Below are positions 37,342 through 46,390 of a DNA stretch of 64,000 nucleotides, in pieces. Location: assembly GCA_963674475.2 (NCBI GenBank), contig CAXXFQ010000024.1:1047964-1111963 (forward strand), read 5' to 3'. The position numbers were made by a program, and so were the translations under genes. This stretch comes from CAXXFQ01 sp963674475 (GTDB taxonomy: Bacteria; Planctomycetota; Planctomycetia; Pirellulales; Thermoguttaceae). The notes under the pieces are model-generated. The model was not told where the DNA came from, made no database searches, and saw only the letters and a list, made by a program, of their open reading frames with translations. Positions within the stretch are counted from its first letter, which is position 1, and each line of letters begins with the position of its first letter.

Positions 37342-39891
37342 TTATCGAATGGCTTCGTACTTAAAAACGACCGCGCCGGGACGTTCGTCAATCGTGATCG
37401 ACAGCCCCTTCTCCAAAAGCTCGCTGCCAGTCGTTTCGAACGTCTCGTCGGTCGTGAGATTCATCACGCGGTACTTGCCGTCGGCCTTCAGGGCGTGCAG
37501 CGCGACGGTGGCCGTCACATAGGAGGCATCCTTCCGTCGAAACGCTTGGACCATCCCCGCGTCGGTCGCCGGGTCGTGGAACTGCCAACCGATCCAAACC
37601 GTTTCCTCAAGCGAATAGGGCCACAACGGATAGTAGTCGCCGTAGTAAAACCGATTAATCTGCTTCCACTGCCCGATCAGCTTGCGAAGAAGCGGGTAAT
37701 CGATTCCCTTCTCGCGAATGTCGATGGTCAAATTCATACCCGGCGTCGCCGTGCTCCAAAAGGCGTACGGCTCGACTTCGGTTTTTCCCCCGCCGTAATA
37801 CGGTGAGTCGATCGAAGCGGTCATCCCGGTCCCATGATACGGAATCCAAAGCGAGATCCCGTGAGTCATCCCCTGATTTGGAACGACCATATACGCGTGA
37901 TCGCTCCGCCAAAGGGGCACCGCGCGTCGCATCGCTTCCGGTTCATTCCGACGTCCGCCCGAAGCGCACGAATCGAAAAGCGATTCCGGATGACGACGCG
38001 AAAGCTCATCCCAAAATCCCAGATAGCCGGTCACATGATGATTTTCGGTGATCCCCTGTCGGTCCGGCGCATCGTTTTTTCGCCAGTAATCGAGCGGTTC
38101 CATATTGAAATCTTGCCGATATAGGTCGATCCCCTCATCGGTCATGATCCGATCGACGCGGTCGGTCAACCATTTTTCAACTTCCGGTTTACCAAGGTTC
38201 AAAAGCCGGTTTTTTTGATTGCCCGATTTCAAAAGCCATTCGGGGTGCTCTTGATCCAGCCACGTTTCCGGTCTGACCCGCTCCGGTTCGAACCAGAGGA
38301 GGGTTTTCATCCCTTTGGCATGGGCCAAATCGGTAATCGCCTTGAGACCACGCGGAAACCGTTTTCGATCGACTTCCCACGTGCCGGTATGATACCAACC
38401 CTTTTCGCAAGGATACCAACCGGCGTCGGTCCACCAGTAGTCCAACGGAATTTCTTCTTCCAGATAGCGGTTGAAGCACATCGTTTGATTCGCTTCCGTC
38501 GCTTTGGCCATCTCTTCGTACATCCGGCCGGTGTAGGCCAGCAGCATCGGCTCGGGCAGCTTGCCGCCGGGCCGGGGCATGTTATGGGCCATCATCCAAC
38601 GCCGCCAGATATTTTGGGCCCGAAGCCAATCGGACGCTTGATAGAACTGCACAATCACTCGCGGCGCGGCAACCGTTTCGCCGGGCAACAGTTTGGTGTG
38701 GATCAGCTGCTGTCCGGCCGAAAAATGGACTCCCCGTCCCTTGTCTCGCTTGAACGAACTTTCCCATTGTCCCGGCCAACCGACGGCGAGAATCAGACCC
38801 TCGTCGCCCCACCCAAGGTTATAATAAGGCCAGGCCCCGTTGGTCGGACGACCCCCGTTGGGCGCAAAAGTTTCGGTCATATTGGGCCCGAGCGTCTTTT
38901 CCGCCGGTGCGTAATCGTTCGGCGTCGAGCTGGCACCAACCGAATAGTGCAACTGATACTCGGGCGATTTTCCAGATCGACTCAATTCGAAATCGGCCGA
39001 AAGGATCTTTTCGAGGATCGGCGTCTCCTTCTTGCCGGTGTTGGTAAACGAGAGGGTCCACTCGACGGTCGGAAACTCGGTAAAACGGATCGCCTTCAAG
39101 TCGACTTGCAAGCCGGTTGCCGGGTCGGTCCAGGTGATCGTCTGCGCGATTCGGTTCTCGTCGAGCGTCTCCGTTTTCGTCTTTTTTTCCCACGTCGGCA
39201 ACAATTCCGAAGACGGTTTCCCGTCGTAGACAAATGAAAACGGCAACCCCGCAGGCCACTGGGTCTCAAGGGTTCCGAAATTCATGGCGTCCAAATATTG
39301 TTCGGTGCCATCTTCGTAAACGACCCGCGCGTCGGCCCAATCGGCCTGGTCGTGTCCCGCGTCGTCACCACCGTCGAGTACACAGAGCGTCAACTGTTTA
39401 GCCCCATCCAGATCGACCTTCACGGCCAAGGGTTTTGAATCCGTCCCTCGACAAACGGCCGAGTGGAACTTCTCTTTTCCGGCCACCTTGACAACAAACT
39501 CGACAGATCCATGCTGGCGATTCGTGTCGTAATTATGGTCGATTCCCGCCTCGGCGATAAAATATTTTGCCGGCCGATTGAGCTGAACACGAATTTCACT
39601 CGTGCTATGCGTGCCCAGGCCACGTTCGTAAGATCGTTCCGCAATCTTAAGTGGCACCGTATTGAGCGCCGAACGGTTGCAACCAAACGTCCCGTGGTCT
39701 TGACGAATCAACTTCACCGTCGAGGGAAAAGATTGAGTCGTTTCTTTCCCAGGCAACTCGAATATCGCATTGAACCAACGCTCGGCAGTGGTCCGCTCTT
39801 GGTCGGTCGGCTCGACGGCCCACGCCACGGCAGTAGAAGTCAGCACGACACAAAAACAGAGCAAGAAAAACCATCGGTGTGAAAATCGCAT
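37342..39891 (-). CDS. GH36-like alpha-galactosidase with N-terminal NPCBM domain, secreted
   Basis: This is an 849-residue protein with a signal peptide (~1-26). An NPCBM-like module (~45-205; RSYERGLGTHSTSEIRVQL) is followed by a beta-sandwich domain and a TIM barrel with the clan GH-D blocks LLWFEPERV, the nucleophile region YRQDFNMEPLDYW, and FDSCASGGRRNEPE carrying the general-acid region. GH36 retains configuration and removes alpha-galactosyl (or alpha-N-acetylgalactosaminyl) residues. An AAGGAG RBS precedes the ATG. It is the first enzyme gene after the FadR-type regulator (56 bp). Confidence 0.88.
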   Translation of the reverse strand: MRFSHRWFFLLCFCVVLTSTAVAWAVEPTDQERTTAERWFNAIFELPGKETTQSFPSTVKLIRQDHGTFGCNRSALNTVPLKIAERSYERGLGTHSTSEIRVQLNRPAKYFIAEAGIDHNYDTNRQHGSVEFVVKVAGKEKFHSAVCRGTDSKPLAVKVDLDGAKQLTLCVLDGGDDAGHDQADWADARVVYEDGTEQYLDAMNFGTLETQWPAGLPFSFVYDGKPSSELLPTWEKKTKTETLDENRIAQTITWTDPATGLQVDLKAIRFTEFPTVEWTLSFTNTGKKETPILEKILSADFELSRSGKSPEYQLHYSVGASSTPNDYAPAEKTLGPNMTETFAPNGGRPTNGAWPYYNLGWGDEGLILAVGWPGQWESSFKRDKGRGVHFSAGQQLIHTKLLPGETVAAPRVIVQFYQASDWLRAQNIWRRWMMAHNMPRPGGKLPEPMLLAYTGRMYEEMAKATEANQTMCFNRYLEEEIPLDYWWTDAGWYPCEKGWYHTGTWEVDRKRFPRGLKAITDLAHAKGMKTLLWFEPERVRPETWLDQEHPEWLLKSGNQKNRLLNLGKPEVEKWLTDRVDRIMTDEGIDLYRQDFNMEPLDYWRKNDAPDRQGITENHHVTGYLGFWDELSRRHPESLFDSCASGGRRNEPEAMRRAVPLWRSDHAYMVVPNQGMTHGISLWIPYHGTGMTASIDSPYYGGGKTEVEPYAFWSTATPGMNLTIDIREKGIDYPLLRKLIGQWKQINRFYYGDYYPLWPYSLEETVWIGWQFHDPATDAGMVQAFRRKDASYVTATVALHALKADGKYRVMNLTTDETFETTGSELLEKGLSITIDERPGAVVFKYEAIR

Positions 39892-39947
39892 GAGGCGGGA
39901 AACTCCTTATCAAGTTGTTACATAAAGGGAGGGCGGGACTTTCTTCA

Positions 39948-40805
39948 TTACGCTTCGGGCTCTTTGACGAATCGCTGCTGGACGCTTCGGACCAACGACT
40001 GCATCGACTCGGGCAGATCTCGGGCCATCGGGTCCTCGTTCTCGGCCTGACGACGCAACCAATCGAAACGGGCCATCATGTTTTCGCGTGCCCGATCCGT
40101 ATGGGCCTCCATCGCCTGACGGGCCACCTCGCCGTCACGAATCTTGACCGCTTCAAAAACCTGTCGATGCAGCTCGAAGTTTTCGCGTTGATAGACACCC
40201 AACGGCCGCTCCCATGCCTCGGGCGCATCGGTCCGGTGACAGAACATGTGCATCATGATCTGATGGTCCGAAATCACCTTCAGCACTTGACCGTTTCCGG
40301 CCACCTGCAAAAGCAACATATGGAACGCCAAGTCGGCCAACATCCATTGGCTCGTCGTCTCGATGAACGCCTCCATATTCTCGGTTTCAAAACCCGGGAG
40401 TAGGCTTTCCATCCGACCGAGGTGATTTTCCAGCTCGGTCAACTCGACCGGTTCGATCCGACGGGCCGCCTTCACCACGGCGTCGGACTCAAGAATGCCG
40501 CGCAGCTCGATCAGCTCGACCAGCTCGCGCCGCTGGATCTGGCGGACGAACGCCCCTTGACGAGGAACCTGAACGACGAGCCCTTCGCTGGCCAACTGGC
40601 TGATCGCCTCGCGGACCGGGATATGGCTGATGCCCAGTTCCTTGCCCAGCTCGACCGGCGAGAGATGGGCCCCTTCGCACAACGTCCCGTTGATCAATCC
40701 TTGTCGAATATGCTCATACGCGCGACTTTTGAGGCTTCCACCAGGGGCACCGTTTTGGGGACCGCGAGCGCGGGCAGAACCGGGAACAGGAGCGGGCGAG
40801 GACAT
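39948..40805 (-). CDS. GntR/FadR-type transcription regulator of the glycan operon
   Basis: The chosen ATG gives 285 residues; a longer upstream frame is not conserved in character. Residues ~28-92 are a GntR winged helix (RAYEHIRQGLINGTLCEGAHL, then ELGISHIPVREAISQLASEGLV and PRQGAFV), and ~100-245 an all-helical FCD effector domain with candidate metal ligands (HMLLLQVAG, HQIMMHM, LHRQVFEAV). FCD regulators bind carboxylates such as uronates or aldonates. It is co-directional with the three downstream glycan genes and probably controls them and itself. Confidence 0.9.
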   Translation of the reverse strand: MSSPAPVPGSARARGPQNGAPGGSLKSRAYEHIRQGLINGTLCEGAHLSPVELGKELGISHIPVREAISQLASEGLVVQVPRQGAFVRQIQRRELVELIELRGILESDAVVKAARRIEPVELTELENHLGRMESLLPGFETENMEAFIETTSQWMLADLAFHMLLLQVAGNGQVLKVISDHQIMMHMFCHRTDAPEAWERPLGVYQRENFELHRQVFEAVKIRDGEVARQAMEAHTDRARENMMARFDWLRRQAENEDPMARDLPESMQSLVRSVQQRFVKEPEA

Positions 40806-40985
40806 CGCTGGACCTTTTTTCGCTGGTGATTTTTGATACAGGGGAGTGATATAGCGGGATATACAGGCAGGCTTCCGCGTGATTCGAAACGGAAAAAGGC
40901 TTGCTTTACGAGTAAAAACCCCCTTCTTGGGCCCGATACCAAAAACGCAACCCAAGCCGGCCCGATCGTCGAATATATTCAGAAT

Positions 40986-41007
40986 ATACACCGCCGCAAC
41001 GGTGTAT
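40986..41007. promoter_or_regulatory. Inverted repeat upstream of the FadR-type gene, candidate operator
   Basis: ATACACCG-(6)-CGGTGTAT is a perfect 8-bp inverted repeat 180 bp upstream of the regulator start, within a 335-bp intergenic stretch that also contains AT-rich repeats (GATATAGC, GGATATAC, GAATATATTC). It may be an operator or a weak terminator of the upstream gene; no T tract follows. Confidence 0.4.
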
Positions 41008-41140
41008 TCAAGCGCCGGAAGACAAAAAAATGGCAAAAGAAAGACGGGACCCATCAATCCACGAGAGCCCCCCCGTCCTTGATCGATAGGCCACCTTAAG
41101 AATAAACGCCGACAGAAGCCGAATGAAGCGGAATAGTCAC

Positions 41141-43741
41141 TTACGGCTTTTTCGGCGCCTGATAATCCAGCTTCAGGTCGATCCATTTGACCGTCAGCGA
41201 CTTCTTCTTGGGCGGGCCATCGGCGGTGTAGACGAACCGGATCTCGTTCTCGCCCATCCGGAGCCAGTCCGAGTTGACCGAGACGGTTTGCACCCCGCGA
41301 CGCCACCAGTGTTGGTCGTAGACCTGCGTCTCCATCGGGTCGGAGTCCGACGTGACCGGCGTCGCATCTGACGCTTGCTGTTTGTCGAGCGGCCCGATCG
41401 TCGCGGGGCCCTGACCGTTGACGTAAACGGCCAACTTCTCTGAAGCTTCGACCGCCCGGTTCCCGAAAAGGACCAGCTCGGCCTCGACCCGATATCCGGC
41501 CTGCTTCGCCCCCGGCAGGTCGTCGCCGATCCGAAGCGGAACGGTCTTCTCGGTCAGCCGTTTTTCCTCTTCGAGCGAAAACCGGATCGGGCCGTGCTTC
41601 GTATTGACCATATACTGTTTATCGGCAAATTCGATCTTGGTCGGATCGGCCATATCGCTCATCCAGGGACGCCACTCGTCGCTAGGAAAGCCCAGCTGGA
41701 CCCCGTCGGCCCCTTGCCGCATACAAAGTATCGCCTGGGCAAAGAACATCCCCTGGGTCTTCGGCTTCGTGTAGCGGCGGCGTCCCTGTCGCTCATCGCC
41801 CGGAAGCTCGTCGGTATCGACCAGCCCCAACGACTGCCAAAGGGTCGGCATCACCTTGACGCCCGTTCGATGGCCCAGCGAAACGACCTCTCCTACGTCG
41901 ATATCGAAATCACTGGTCAAGGTCGGGATCGCGTAATCGATGAGCCGTTGCTTCATCCACGTCTTCCAATCAAGCCCCGACGCGATGGCCTGGCCGATTC
42001 GAAAACGGACATGCAGCTCCAAACGACGATTCTGCTCTCGGCCGACCTCGTCGAGCATCGCCCGGACGTCGCGAACGAATTGCGTCATGATGGCCGGGTC
42101 CGGCTTGGTGAAAAACGGGGGATAGACAGCCAAGTCCATCGAGACCCCGTCGGCCCCGGCAACGGCCGCTTCACGAAGAATCGCCAGCTTGAAATCGCGA
42201 ACCGCTTTGTGTTTAAAATCGAGTCGCACGGAACCTTTCACCCGATATTCCGGATGGTTTTTATTGAAATCGCCGACAAACCCGACCCACATCCAATTTT
42301 CCGAACTGGCCGGGCCGTACTCGTGGTTCATCTCAAGCCGCGCAATGACCTTCAAGCCCAGCTCACGCCCCCGCTCGACAGCCAACCGCAACGGACAATG
42401 CCCGGCATCGATCAAGGACATCACATTGTCATAAACACGTCGATCGCCCAGACGCATCATCTTCCATTGTTCTTCCGAAAGCGGGGCGCCAAAGACCTGT
42501 CCGACTTTCGTATCAAAACAAAAAACGCTGCCCGGCCCCAGCCCCCAGTAAAGCGTCCCGACGTTGGTTCCCCCGAGCGGATTGACAAACCGATCGAGCA
42601 TTTTTTGTTTGGTCATCGGCGGTTCGTCGTAGAAGAACTGGCTGAAGCCGTCGTTGCGGTAGGCCAGCTCGATCGGGCGAAGCGGCTGGCGGTCCCAGCA
42701 GTGTTGCAAACCGTCACCGGTCAATCCAAACACCTCGTCGATGACCTGGACGTACTTTTTATTGATAACAAACAGCCCGTCGTCGCTGGCCTGCTTGTAA
42801 GATTTTTGCGTATAGTTGTATCGCCCCGCATCGGCCAGGCTGTAGTTTTGAAACCCGTTGACCTCCAGCGGATTGAAAAACAGATGGACACATTTCCAGA
42901 TACGCTCAGCCGCCGTCCATCGGTCGGAAACGTCGGCAAGGACCGTCTCGCTTTGAGACATTAACAGCGACGGGTTCTGCCAAAGGTCCCACGTCGAAGC
43001 GAACGAACCGTCTTCCTTCAAGAAGTAAAGCCCGGCACGCGGATCGATATAGGCCCAGTTGCCATCGACGAGGATTTCCGACGTGATGTGACCGCCGATA
43101 TCGTGCATCACGACGCGTCCGGGGATTCCGGCCACCTCGCACAACGCGACCATCAATCGACCCAGACACTCGCAAAGCTCTTCCCCCTTCTCGACCAACT
43201 GCTCCTCGGTCCCGCCGTAGATATATTCGGTAAACGGGATCCCTTCTCGTTTCTTATACAGGTCACGACAAAACCGCATCAGGGCAAGCACCTTCTCCCG
43301 CTCGGTCTTGCAACCGGCCGTGACCCGCGCGACCACCTTTTCCAGCTCGGGCCGCGACCCTTTTTGATAACGGACCGTCGTCGGGGTGAACTGGCCATAA
43401 AGAAAGTCGACCGTCTGCGGACAGAGCAAAACCTGCTCTTGGCGAAGTTGAAAATCGACCGTGTCGCCATAGTTAATTCCAAGTTGCCTGAAGTTGAGCC
43501 GATACGCCTCTTGCCGATTTTCTCCCACCAATCGCTTCCAAGCGTCGCGTCCCGTGTACGGCGCAAGGCCCTCGCGCGTCGTCACCTTCGCGCCGGAAAG
43601 ATACTGTTGCGAAAGGTCGACCACCCCCACGGAACCCTTTTTGACTCCCTCCGCCTGAGACGCAACGACCAAAAAATCTCCCAGAAAAAAGGGCAAGGCC
43701 ATTCCCAGAAACACCATGGACAGTCGACTTCGGCGCAACAC
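41141..43741 (-). CDS. Secreted transglutaminase-like protein fused to a TIM-barrel glycoside-hydrolase-like domain
   Basis: The chosen GTG start has an AGGAG RBS six bases away and gives 866 residues with a signal sequence (~9-28). Residues ~105-245 contain a transglutaminase-like core: LCECLGRLMVALCEVAGIPGRVV (Cys), GGHITSEILVDG (His) and WAYIDPRAG (Asp). Residues ~350-680 look like a (beta/alpha)8 barrel (LKVIARLEMNHEYGP, ADGVSMDLAVYPPF, GVKVMPTLWQ). The C-terminus (~690-860) is beta-rich, likely binding. Such fusions occur in planctomycetes but substrate is unknown; a peptide-glycan target is conceivable. It is a single gene. Confidence 0.8.
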   Translation of the reverse strand: MLRRSRLSMVFLGMALPFFLGDFLVVASQAEGVKKGSVGVVDLSQQYLSGAKVTTREGLAPYTGRDAWKRLVGENRQEAYRLNFRQLGINYGDTVDFQLRQEQVLLCPQTVDFLYGQFTPTTVRYQKGSRPELEKVVARVTAGCKTEREKVLALMRFCRDLYKKREGIPFTEYIYGGTEEQLVEKGEELCECLGRLMVALCEVAGIPGRVVMHDIGGHITSEILVDGNWAYIDPRAGLYFLKEDGSFASTWDLWQNPSLLMSQSETVLADVSDRWTAAERIWKCVHLFFNPLEVNGFQNYSLADAGRYNYTQKSYKQASDDGLFVINKKYVQVIDEVFGLTGDGLQHCWDRQPLRPIELAYRNDGFSQFFYDEPPMTKQKMLDRFVNPLGGTNVGTLYWGLGPGSVFCFDTKVGQVFGAPLSEEQWKMMRLGDRRVYDNVMSLIDAGHCPLRLAVERGRELGLKVIARLEMNHEYGPASSENWMWVGFVGDFNKNHPEYRVKGSVRLDFKHKAVRDFKLAILREAAVAGADGVSMDLAVYPPFFTKPDPAIMTQFVRDVRAMLDEVGREQNRRLELHVRFRIGQAIASGLDWKTWMKQRLIDYAIPTLTSDFDIDVGEVVSLGHRTGVKVMPTLWQSLGLVDTDELPGDERQGRRRYTKPKTQGMFFAQAILCMRQGADGVQLGFPSDEWRPWMSDMADPTKIEFADKQYMVNTKHGPIRFSLEEEKRLTEKTVPLRIGDDLPGAKQAGYRVEAELVLFGNRAVEASEKLAVYVNGQGPATIGPLDKQQASDATPVTSDSDPMETQVYDQHWWRRGVQTVSVNSDWLRMGENEIRFVYTADGPPKKKSLTVKWIDLKLDYQAPKKP

Positions 43742-44325
43742 GGTTAACTCCTGCTTCCTTCGCTTGGTGCTTCTTTTATGCGTCGCTTTTTCGATAGTAA
43801 AAAGTTCCGCGAGCGAAACACCTTGAAGGGATGAATCAGTGGGGGGAAGGAATGGAAAATAAACACAGAGGCATACTGCGATCATGAAGCGGCCTGAACG
43901 TTCCGACGAAAAATGGTTCCCCACAGGGCAAACGACCTCGTCCCGAGAAAAACGCCGCCTAACAACATTAAACTGTATGATAGAAAAGCCGATTGGTCTT
44001 GCCCACCGAAATCGCTCGATTCCGGAATGCATTTTCGAAAAACCGCGATAAAGTTCCCCTTTTCATATAATCAGGCGGCTTGACGAACGATCCGGGCGAT
44101 GGCTATGATGAGATAATCCCGGTTTGTACAAAAAAATGGTTTTTCACTCTTTTTTCTATTGAACCTTACACGTTCAGTGAATCGTCGGCGGTCGGAAAAA
44201 GATCCTTTTTGGAAACCGATTCAAGAAGACAAGAAGTCCTTGACGGCAACGTCAAATAAAAAACGCTCGGCCTAAACACGCTTCGAGTCCGACGCCAAAG
44301 AGATTAACAGAGAAGGAAAACCGGC
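43742..44325. other. 584-bp divergent intergenic region
   Basis: It separates the transglutaminase-like gene (minus) from the small membrane-protein array (plus). A frame continuous with the minus-strand gene extends into it without RBS or signal. A promoter candidate for the array is listed separately; otherwise nothing is assignable. Confidence 0.5.
44080..44109 (+). promoter_or_regulatory. Putative promoter of the small membrane-protein array
   Basis: TTGACG (44080-44085), an 18-bp spacer, TATGAT (44104-44109). It lies about 215 bp upstream of the first small gene, so a long leader would result. A separate TATAAT lies at about 44066-44071. Confidence 0.45.
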
Positions 44326-44646
44326 TTGCTCGATAGATCTGAATATTTGGTGATCGCGTTTGTCTATCTTTCGTGTCCATTTATATGCGGACTGATTACG
44401 AAGCAATTTCGGGGCAACTACTGGGAAGGGATCAAACTGGGATTCCTGCTCGGCCCGATCGGCCTGATCGCCATTGCGTCGCTGCCGGGAGGAATTTCTT
44501 TTTATCCAGAGGACGATGCGTCGATCCACCACGACGAAAATGCAACGCCCTGCCCTAACCAGACCTCCGCGGAACCCGACCCCCCGGCCAATTCCGAACC
44601 CCCCGCCAATTCCGACGCCGCTTCTTCCGAGGGCGAGTCGCCGTAA
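44326..44646 (+). CDS. Small membrane protein, array member 1
   Basis: This 106-residue protein uses a TTG start with GAAGGA eight bases upstream. It has two short hydrophobic helices (YLVIAFVYLSCPFICGLIT and the conserved LGFLLGPIGLIAIASLP, ~38-54), then an acidic, Pro/Ser-rich tail. The segment KQFRGNYWEGIKLGFLLGPIGLI aligns with the core of the next genes (KKFRGEPILGGILGFFGAVGFI and KRFRNQPIWGAILGFFAPVGLI), so the five are paralogues. The function is unknown. It shows the G-x3-G-rich second helix expected for helix packing. Confidence 0.7.
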   Translation: MLDRSEYLVIAFVYLSCPFICGLITKQFRGNYWEGIKLGFLLGPIGLIAIASLPGGISFYPEDDASIHHDENATPCPNQTSAEPDPPANSEPPANSDAASSEGESP

Positions 44647-44828
44647 TCGAACCAATCCTTACGGCTTCTCCTGAATTCCCATCTCTATTCTTACCCTTCC
44701 CCCCCATTCAAACTTCCCGTCGAAGATCTAATCAAACGACTTGACTCAGTCATGTAAATCGGGGAAAATTCGTTTCAGGACAAAATCGCTTCATCAAGCG
44801 GGAACCCAAACAAAGGAGGAGTCGTTTC

Positions 44829-45098
44829 ATGCCATGTTTCACCGCGGACTGGCCGCTTTTCGGGTTTTTTGGCCTTGGCAAATACAACCCGATTGAAGTG
44901 ATAGCTATCCTCGCGGCCTTTTACTTCATCCAGTTTCTGCTGGAGCGAGAAACACCCAAACAACTTCTTTGTGGCATCGTGCTCGGGCTTTTAATTGGCC
45001 CCTGGGCCCTTCTACTGGCCTTGTTTGTCCCGTCCCAACATAGTGTCAGCCGAAAACCAGCCGCGTCTAACCGAAAACCAGCTGAATTATCTTCCTGA
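44829..45098 (+). CDS. Small membrane protein, array member 2
   Basis: This 89-residue protein has a strong RBS (AAAGGAGGAG). It has two hydrophobic helices (~22-38 and LLCGIVLGLLIGPWALLLALFVP, ~46-68) and a short basic/serine-rich tail. The GIVLGLLIGPWALLLALFVP block corresponds to the conserved second helix of the array. It lacks the terminal CPxC motif of members 3 and 5. Its upstream ~50 bp resembles that of member 3, as expected for duplication of gene plus promoter. Confidence 0.7.
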   Translation: MPCFTADWPLFGFFGLGKYNPIEVIAILAAFYFIQFLLERETPKQLLCGIVLGLLIGPWALLLALFVPSQHSVSRKPAASNRKPAELSS

Positions 45099-45241
45099 TC
45101 TCCCAGGCAATCAGGGCCGAAACGAATGAAGCTTTGGCATGAAGAGCTTACCAAACGACTTGATTGATCCAAGTCGGGAGAAAAACATTTTCGCAAACAG
45201 CCTTTCTCATTAGAATTTTTCCTACTGAAAAGGATTTTCGA

Positions 45242-45553
45242 ATGGAACCCGCAACCACAACATTACAGACATCCGTTCAGATCGGAAGTCCCGGCTTTCC
45301 CGAATCTTTTTTCTTTCTTCCTATCGTATTGGGCATTCTCGCCATTGTCGCCTGCGTGGTGATTGGCGCCTTTTTGGGCAAGAAGTTTCGAGGAGAACCG
45401 ATTTTGGGAGGGATTCTGGGCTTTTTCGGGGCGGTCGGCTTTATTGTCATTATGCTTCTGCCCGATAGACGTCTTTCCGAAGGGCAAGATCAATGCCCGT
45501 TGTGCGGAAGCCGGAAAGCGGAAAACCATCAGACGGAAGATTCGTCCGCGTAG
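45242..45553 (+). CDS. Small membrane protein, array member 3, with CPxC tail
   Basis: The ATG preceded by AAAAGGA gives 103 residues. Helix 1 is LPIVLGILAIVACVVIGAFLG, then GKKFRGEP, helix 2 GGILGFFGAVGFIVIMLLP, then DRRLSEGQDQCPLCGSRK. The single CPxC pair resembles half of a zinc ribbon. Member 4 has nearly the same C-terminal sequence (DKRLSEGQEKCPLS), so members 3 and 4 are the most recent duplicates. The function is unknown. Confidence 0.75.
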   Translation: MEPATTTLQTSVQIGSPGFPESFFFLPIVLGILAIVACVVIGAFLGKKFRGEPILGGILGFFGAVGFIVIMLLPDRRLSEGQDQCPLCGSRKAENHQTEDSSA

Positions 45554-45622
45554 CATTTAAGCAAGTCGACTGATCAAGCAGATTTTTCAGTAAATAAGTT
45601 CCATATCGCAAGGAGTTTTCGA

Positions 45623-45919
45623 ATGACGCCTCCTGATCTCACCGGGCTCCCTTTTGGGCAGTTTGGCATGCCTGGCCCAATGGAATTACTTGTCATGCTT
45701 GGCATCCTCGCCACGCTCCTCATCTGCCCGATTATCGGCGCCATCTTAGGCAAGAGGTTTCGCAATCAGCCGATTTGGGGAGCGATCCTGGGCTTTTTCG
45801 CGCCGGTCGGCTTGATTGCCATCATACTGCTTCCCGACAAACGTCTTTCCGAAGGGCAAGAAAAATGCCCTCTCAGCAAAAATCAACTGGCGGAAGCTCG
45901 GGACTCCACAGAGAGCTGA
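45623..45919 (+). CDS. Small membrane protein, array member 4
   Basis: This 98-residue protein has an AAGGAG RBS and the same TTTTCGAATG start context as member 3. Helix 1 is LVMLGILATLLICPIIGAILG; GKRFRNQP links to helix 2 GAILGFFAPVGLIAIILLP, followed by DKRLSEGQEKCPLSKNQ. The second cysteine of the CPxC motif has been replaced by serine, so any metal site is lost. It is clearly a paralogue of member 3. Confidence 0.75.
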   Translation: MTPPDLTGLPFGQFGMPGPMELLVMLGILATLLICPIIGAILGKRFRNQPIWGAILGFFAPVGLIAIILLPDKRLSEGQEKCPLSKNQLAEARDSTES

Positions 45920-46075
45920 TTTTGTGTTACAAAGCAAAAGAGGGGCGAAAAAGGGTCCATTTTCCTAACGGCGGGTATGCCGAAGAGAGTATATGGGCGG
46001 AAAGATCGTGTAAAATGGGGAATAAACTCGTCTTTTCACAAAAAACTTTTGCGTGAAAGAAGACAAGGAAAAACC

Positions 46076-46390
46076 ATGATGCTAATCGAGCTCATCTTTT
46101 CGATCATCGCACTGGTGGTCGGCATTTCGCTTTTCTTCACGATGATCGGCCTGGTCCCGCTGCTGTTGTTCGGGGTGATGGGGCTGGTTTTCGTGTGCGT
46201 TTTCCCCTTTTCGCTACGTTGTCTCTTCGCCCTGTTCGGCGCGATGGTCGGAGCCGCCTGCCGCGGTCAGGGTTTGCTGGGAGCACTTTTGGGCTTTTTC
46301 CTCGGTCCGATCGGACTTTTGCTCGTCTTTTTGCTGCCCAACCGTCGCCCGATCGCCCCCCATCCAAGATGCCCCTACTGCGATCGATAA
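46076..46390 (+). CDS. Small membrane protein, array member 5, with CPxC tail
   Basis: The ATG behind AAGGA gives 104 residues. It has a longer hydrophobic N-terminal half (two helices, ~3-45) and then the array core CRGQGLLGALLGFFLGPIGLLLVFLLP followed by NRRPIAPHPRCPYCDR at the very C-terminus. The ending CPYCDR recalls the first half of zinc-ribbon tails found in small bacterial membrane proteins with a GPIGLI helix. The function is unknown. A second ATG one codon later is possible. Confidence 0.72.
   Translation: MMLIELIFSIIALVVGISLFFTMIGLVPLLLFGVMGLVFVCVFPFSLRCLFALFGAMVGAACRGQGLLGALLGFFLGPIGLLLVFLLPNRRPIAPHPRCPYCDR

Noticed and set aside
41594..42964. A 456-codon open frame antisense to the transglutaminase-like gene
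   Set aside because: No RBS or domain; the sense frame has a signal peptide and recognisable motifs.
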